Shown: piece after piece, positions 63,501-64,000 of the stretch
Numbering within the stretch: position 1 is the stretch's first letter
Layout: each line of letters begins with the position of its first letter
NCBI GenBank assembly: GCA_017521985.1
Contig: JAFXAZ010000007.1
Location: 1-64,000 of the forward strand
Source: Lachnospiraceae bacterium
Lineage (GTDB): Bacteria > Bacillota > Clostridia > Lachnospirales > Lachnospiraceae
Length of the DNA: 64,000 bases
Direction: 5' to 3'
The notes under the pieces: model-generated
The model's database searches: none
Told to the model about the DNA's origin: nothing
What the model saw: only the letters and a program-made list of their open reading frames with translations
Translations under genes and position numbers: made by a program

Positions 63501-64000
63501 GTAAATTCAAAATATAAATCAGTAGCATCATTGACCACACTATTTTTTATTCCATAGGATATACCATTACTTGCTTCTCCACCGGTGGCATAGAAGGTTC
63601 CTTTGTCAAAAACCGATTCATTCCAATTACCACCCTGAACCAAATCCATACCGGCACTGTAAGCACCTTCACCACTTACTGCTCCACCAATAGCATTTAC
63701 TGTAAAATTACCATCTATATAGAGCATAGTGGTAGATTCTGCGCCTTCAGATGTATATACTGCTACATTGGTTGAATACTTTGAATTATTCTTTAATCCG
63801 TTAGTTACTTTTATACCACTGCTTTGATTGGTTGCCACTCCGCCAATTACCGTTAATGCATCAGCCGCATTATTCATACTTCCATCAATAAACAAATTGT
63901 TTGTATAATTGGTGTTAATAAAAATTCCATAGCTTTCTGTTGCATTTTCAGCAGTTATGGTAATCGAATTTTCAGATGCTATTCCATTTATATCGGTACC
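57542..64000 (-). CDS. Giant secreted beta-helix/MBG-repeat surface protein (5' end outside window)
   Basis: At least 2152 residues. The frame is open to the window edge, so the true start and signal peptide are not seen; the TTG at 63895 is internal. The first 760 residues or so are beta-helix turns with the recurring GG(T/N)(V/I)TATGG pattern. Then come about nine YDG/MBG-like beta domains (TYTVTVTYESEDTIYTGS type), a carboxypeptidase-regulatory-like domain (TYTFDGVAAGTYTLRISKA), and two tandem copies of a roughly 160-residue domain starting FG(Q/H)T(A/V)QIRLIEPWGLK. No LPXTG motif is present, so anchoring is unclear. It is co-directional with the peptide gene 25 bases downstream, like the giant protein at 6381-11867. 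Confidence 0.8.
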   Translation of the reverse strand, partial: GTDINGIASENSITITAENATESYGIFINTNYTNNLFIDGSMNNAADALTVIGGVATNQSSGIKVTNGLKNNSKYSTNVAVYTSEGAESTTMLYIDGNFTVNAIGGAVSGEGAYSAGMDLVQGGNWNESVFDKGTFYATGGEASNGISYGIKNSVVNDATDLYFEFTGATVTAAGGTAKSGSYGIVGKEVVITGGTVTANAGNTTGGTETSTSAGISCTILTVSSGTVNATGGKAEGYAFPNSYGINCIGAATFSGGEIAATGGTASYENLTGTQFEANTYGIYAETMTFSGANVTAIGGTCGGHVSGASRSLRYSYGCYGDITMTSGSLTATGGNLLMEDSTTGGRYSYGIYGGITAGGGTINVTGGNTIGGNSYGIYLNKDSTFSGTAVVTASTKTESTDDYRYGIYAKEVYADMAMTISVEGSASVTATVAEAARLGTSGIYVNSGYITFIQTGGTVVASAPTKDDNQAGAYFINANISGGTFDATAKTMAFYAYELNLTGGVITGTANSTLEDTLVVDSTGIQIGALTMTGGSITGQGGKSSTSASYGVRIVSSANVSGGTITGTGGRVSSETLGVMSYGIEAPNLTLSGGTVTGTAGQASSSSIGVYITSSAIISKDAKLMGQGGISDCSNTIGIFGKNMSVADSAIVTGTGGQASAGNSTGISLSGDFAMSEGSSAQVTGNGGEGDSSRGMYFSCSSNSLAGGTLTATGGASYTTESLGIYIYYYDFLMDGTLVTATGATSAVGGDDKLVYSEAMVASTDMNGTNPVTLQSGSHSVSSLTKYKYLKAGTIGQLGVTPGKRDISDAVINLGPTLTYNGSGQTMTVSSVMLGGVDLLANGFVTVTDNIATDVGTYSLKVIAKEESLYTGSATKEFTVKPMSITPVVTVKETSYPYKSTIDPSDVIVKYGETELVLDKDYTIYFSYTSTVGENAGYVEVQSKDGSNYYWNGTVMGTFTVGKVENPVVVTTPVTVIRGGNWVNLNYSNNQAGTTPSYSFDGDALGCTITNGTLTSGDAAGTVTVKVTFPASEQYNEAVRTITVTITDKNTAELSGVSLADADYKYKDETKLAQVYHSEPGSRVKEDIIEYSGTTRSGATYARSTTPPTQAGNYTVHVTYETKDTIYTGSDDFVIRPKDISSLVTVTLGEALTYNGTEQTQTVAKVYDANADYTFDETEYDITGNKQTDASNYYSLDISGKGNFTGTKTVSYTIAKAIPTLGDFEIPPYDATVDYTGAEVILPLPTTNKIGMGDTYIETYVRDAGTYAVTFKVYEGVNYTAATGLVYGTLTVNQIDRPTTITNAEVILGGNEINLDNYVSTEGSPAKAYEIVGEKHGCSISNGVFTSGSEACTVTVQVTLEGNKNYKATVKTFNVTVKAKNTASLTVTQDDVEYDFGKEIWDLSPDFDGQAGTLVSQTMVYEGTLWNGSSYASSETKPTQAGTYTVTVTYESEDTIYTGSTIFKVNPKKITGDITLGDALTYTGAPLTQTIAQVQTGDYTYTEADYDISGNVQTNAGQYILTLTGKGNFTGTMSAYYTIAKAIPQRSDFDIPELIAVDYTGEEITVGLPTSIRDGMGEVYLTGGNGIINAGSHKITFGVHRGQNYEAASGFEYGTLTVNKVAHPMKVTNAIVGIGYKNIDLSTRVTTEFGYSVTFEFVTPEEERLGCQINGATFTSGKELGTVTVRATVSEGTNYLETSKTFTVTVVEEGGVKVWGVITSSGNSNDETTIQLIQDDVVKYEMTKVGNSPTYTFDGVAAGTYTLRISKANHLTHEQEITVASEDVHVETVELKLYKFGQTAQIRLIEPWGLKANVRVHDGVAANIDYSELFDYGVYFIRASDLDVEGATQETLTIENIIRDGDVTHMAKDSGVTVEGNMLTAIYDKKLYTYEFSDSIFVLFYIVPSEGDSRIYAPIRERNMSELINTRKDDSVNFTANERLVFTYMSKLEADILDYRSDFENPSVSPEQNAPTLSENPLSGVIANTGTYSFGHTVQIRLIEPWGLKVNARVYTKGMSSSESIDYAELVDYGVVIVMDNNTSISTPEELLARSDAYVFSKANGEAQVNGTVITAAFTKDIYTYLLNSNVYVMFYIEDAEGYHFGAVKERNVYELMKTRRDDTSGSFTEKEKALFDDMVNLYDAVTIYRADYIN

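Noticed and set aside
57542-63895. Start of the giant surface protein at 63895
   Set aside because: That codon is TTG within beta-helix repeats, with no signal peptide or ribosome binding site; the frame is open to the window edge.
57542-64000. CRISPR array suggested by repeated GGxVTATGG units
   Set aside because: The repeats are of variable length and spacing and are fully coding; they are protein repeats. No array of direct repeats with unique spacers exists in the window.

Overview
The window looks like chromosome of a low-GC, anaerobic Firmicute of the Lachnospiraceae type. The DNA is A+T-rich, ribosome binding sites are strong AGGAGG types, tRNA genes are clustered, and the gene content fits: LplB/YtcP-type sugar permeases, PocR/AraC regulators, a TAXI TRAP transporter, a Csp-like subtilisin, Rpn-type nuclease debris and large serine recombinases. 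This assignment is an inference from gene content. Most genes lie on the minus strand, so the description below often runs from high to low coordinates.

1-22.6 kb is a carbohydrate locus, probably for pectin or rhamnogalacturonan. On the minus strand, in order of transcription, come a QueG-like Fe-S protein, a U32-like Fe-S protein, two ABC permeases, a solute-binding lipoprotein, an 1828-residue secreted beta-helix protein, a 39-residue peptide, and four glycosidase-type enzymes (a barrel protein of unknown specificity, GH28, a GH-A-like enzyme, GH3). Divergent AraC and PocR-AraC regulators, an FAD oxidoreductase and a GH43/GH117-like propeller enzyme complete it. RNA hairpins sit between several cistrons.

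22.6-36.5 kb is mostly housekeeping with some mobile debris: an XRE/ImmA pair, a broken Rpn-type gene, a four-tRNA operon (Arg-His-Gln-Lys), RNase H, a TlpA/CD1871A-like/NapH-like redox operon, an S8 protease, a prepilin peptidase coupled to an unusual ClpX, an MBL/unknown/LemA operon and a YHYH-Ig surface protein.

36.5-50.2 kb is a defence and mobile region. Two RloA-RloB (AAA ATPase plus TOPRIM) pairs are each preceded by a methyltransferase/double-GNAT cassette. One cassette is intact and the other is reduced to a scar. A 41-bp perfect direct repeat (39961-40001 and 50178-50218) brackets the intact cassette, one RloAB pair, a helicase-nuclease and a serine recombinase. The intact methyltransferase has a promoter, a 36-codon leader ORF and a terminator hairpin, as expected for ribosome-mediated attenuation.

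50.2-64 kb holds a TPR-like protein, a TAXI TRAP transporter and the most novel part. A giant secreted repeat protein (open at the window edge) is followed by a 36-residue peptide, a leaky terminator, an HPr-kinase-like protein, a PqqD-type recognition protein, a SipW-like Ser/His signal peptidase, an ABC exporter and a nucleotidyltransferase. The last two are broken by deletions. The 36-residue peptide and the 39-residue peptide 51 kb away share a gap-free 22-residue N-terminal leader, and each lies directly downstream of a giant secreted beta-helix protein. I read this as a RiPP-like peptide family whose gene set resembles that of paeninodin-type lasso peptides but has no cyclase or transglutaminase in view.
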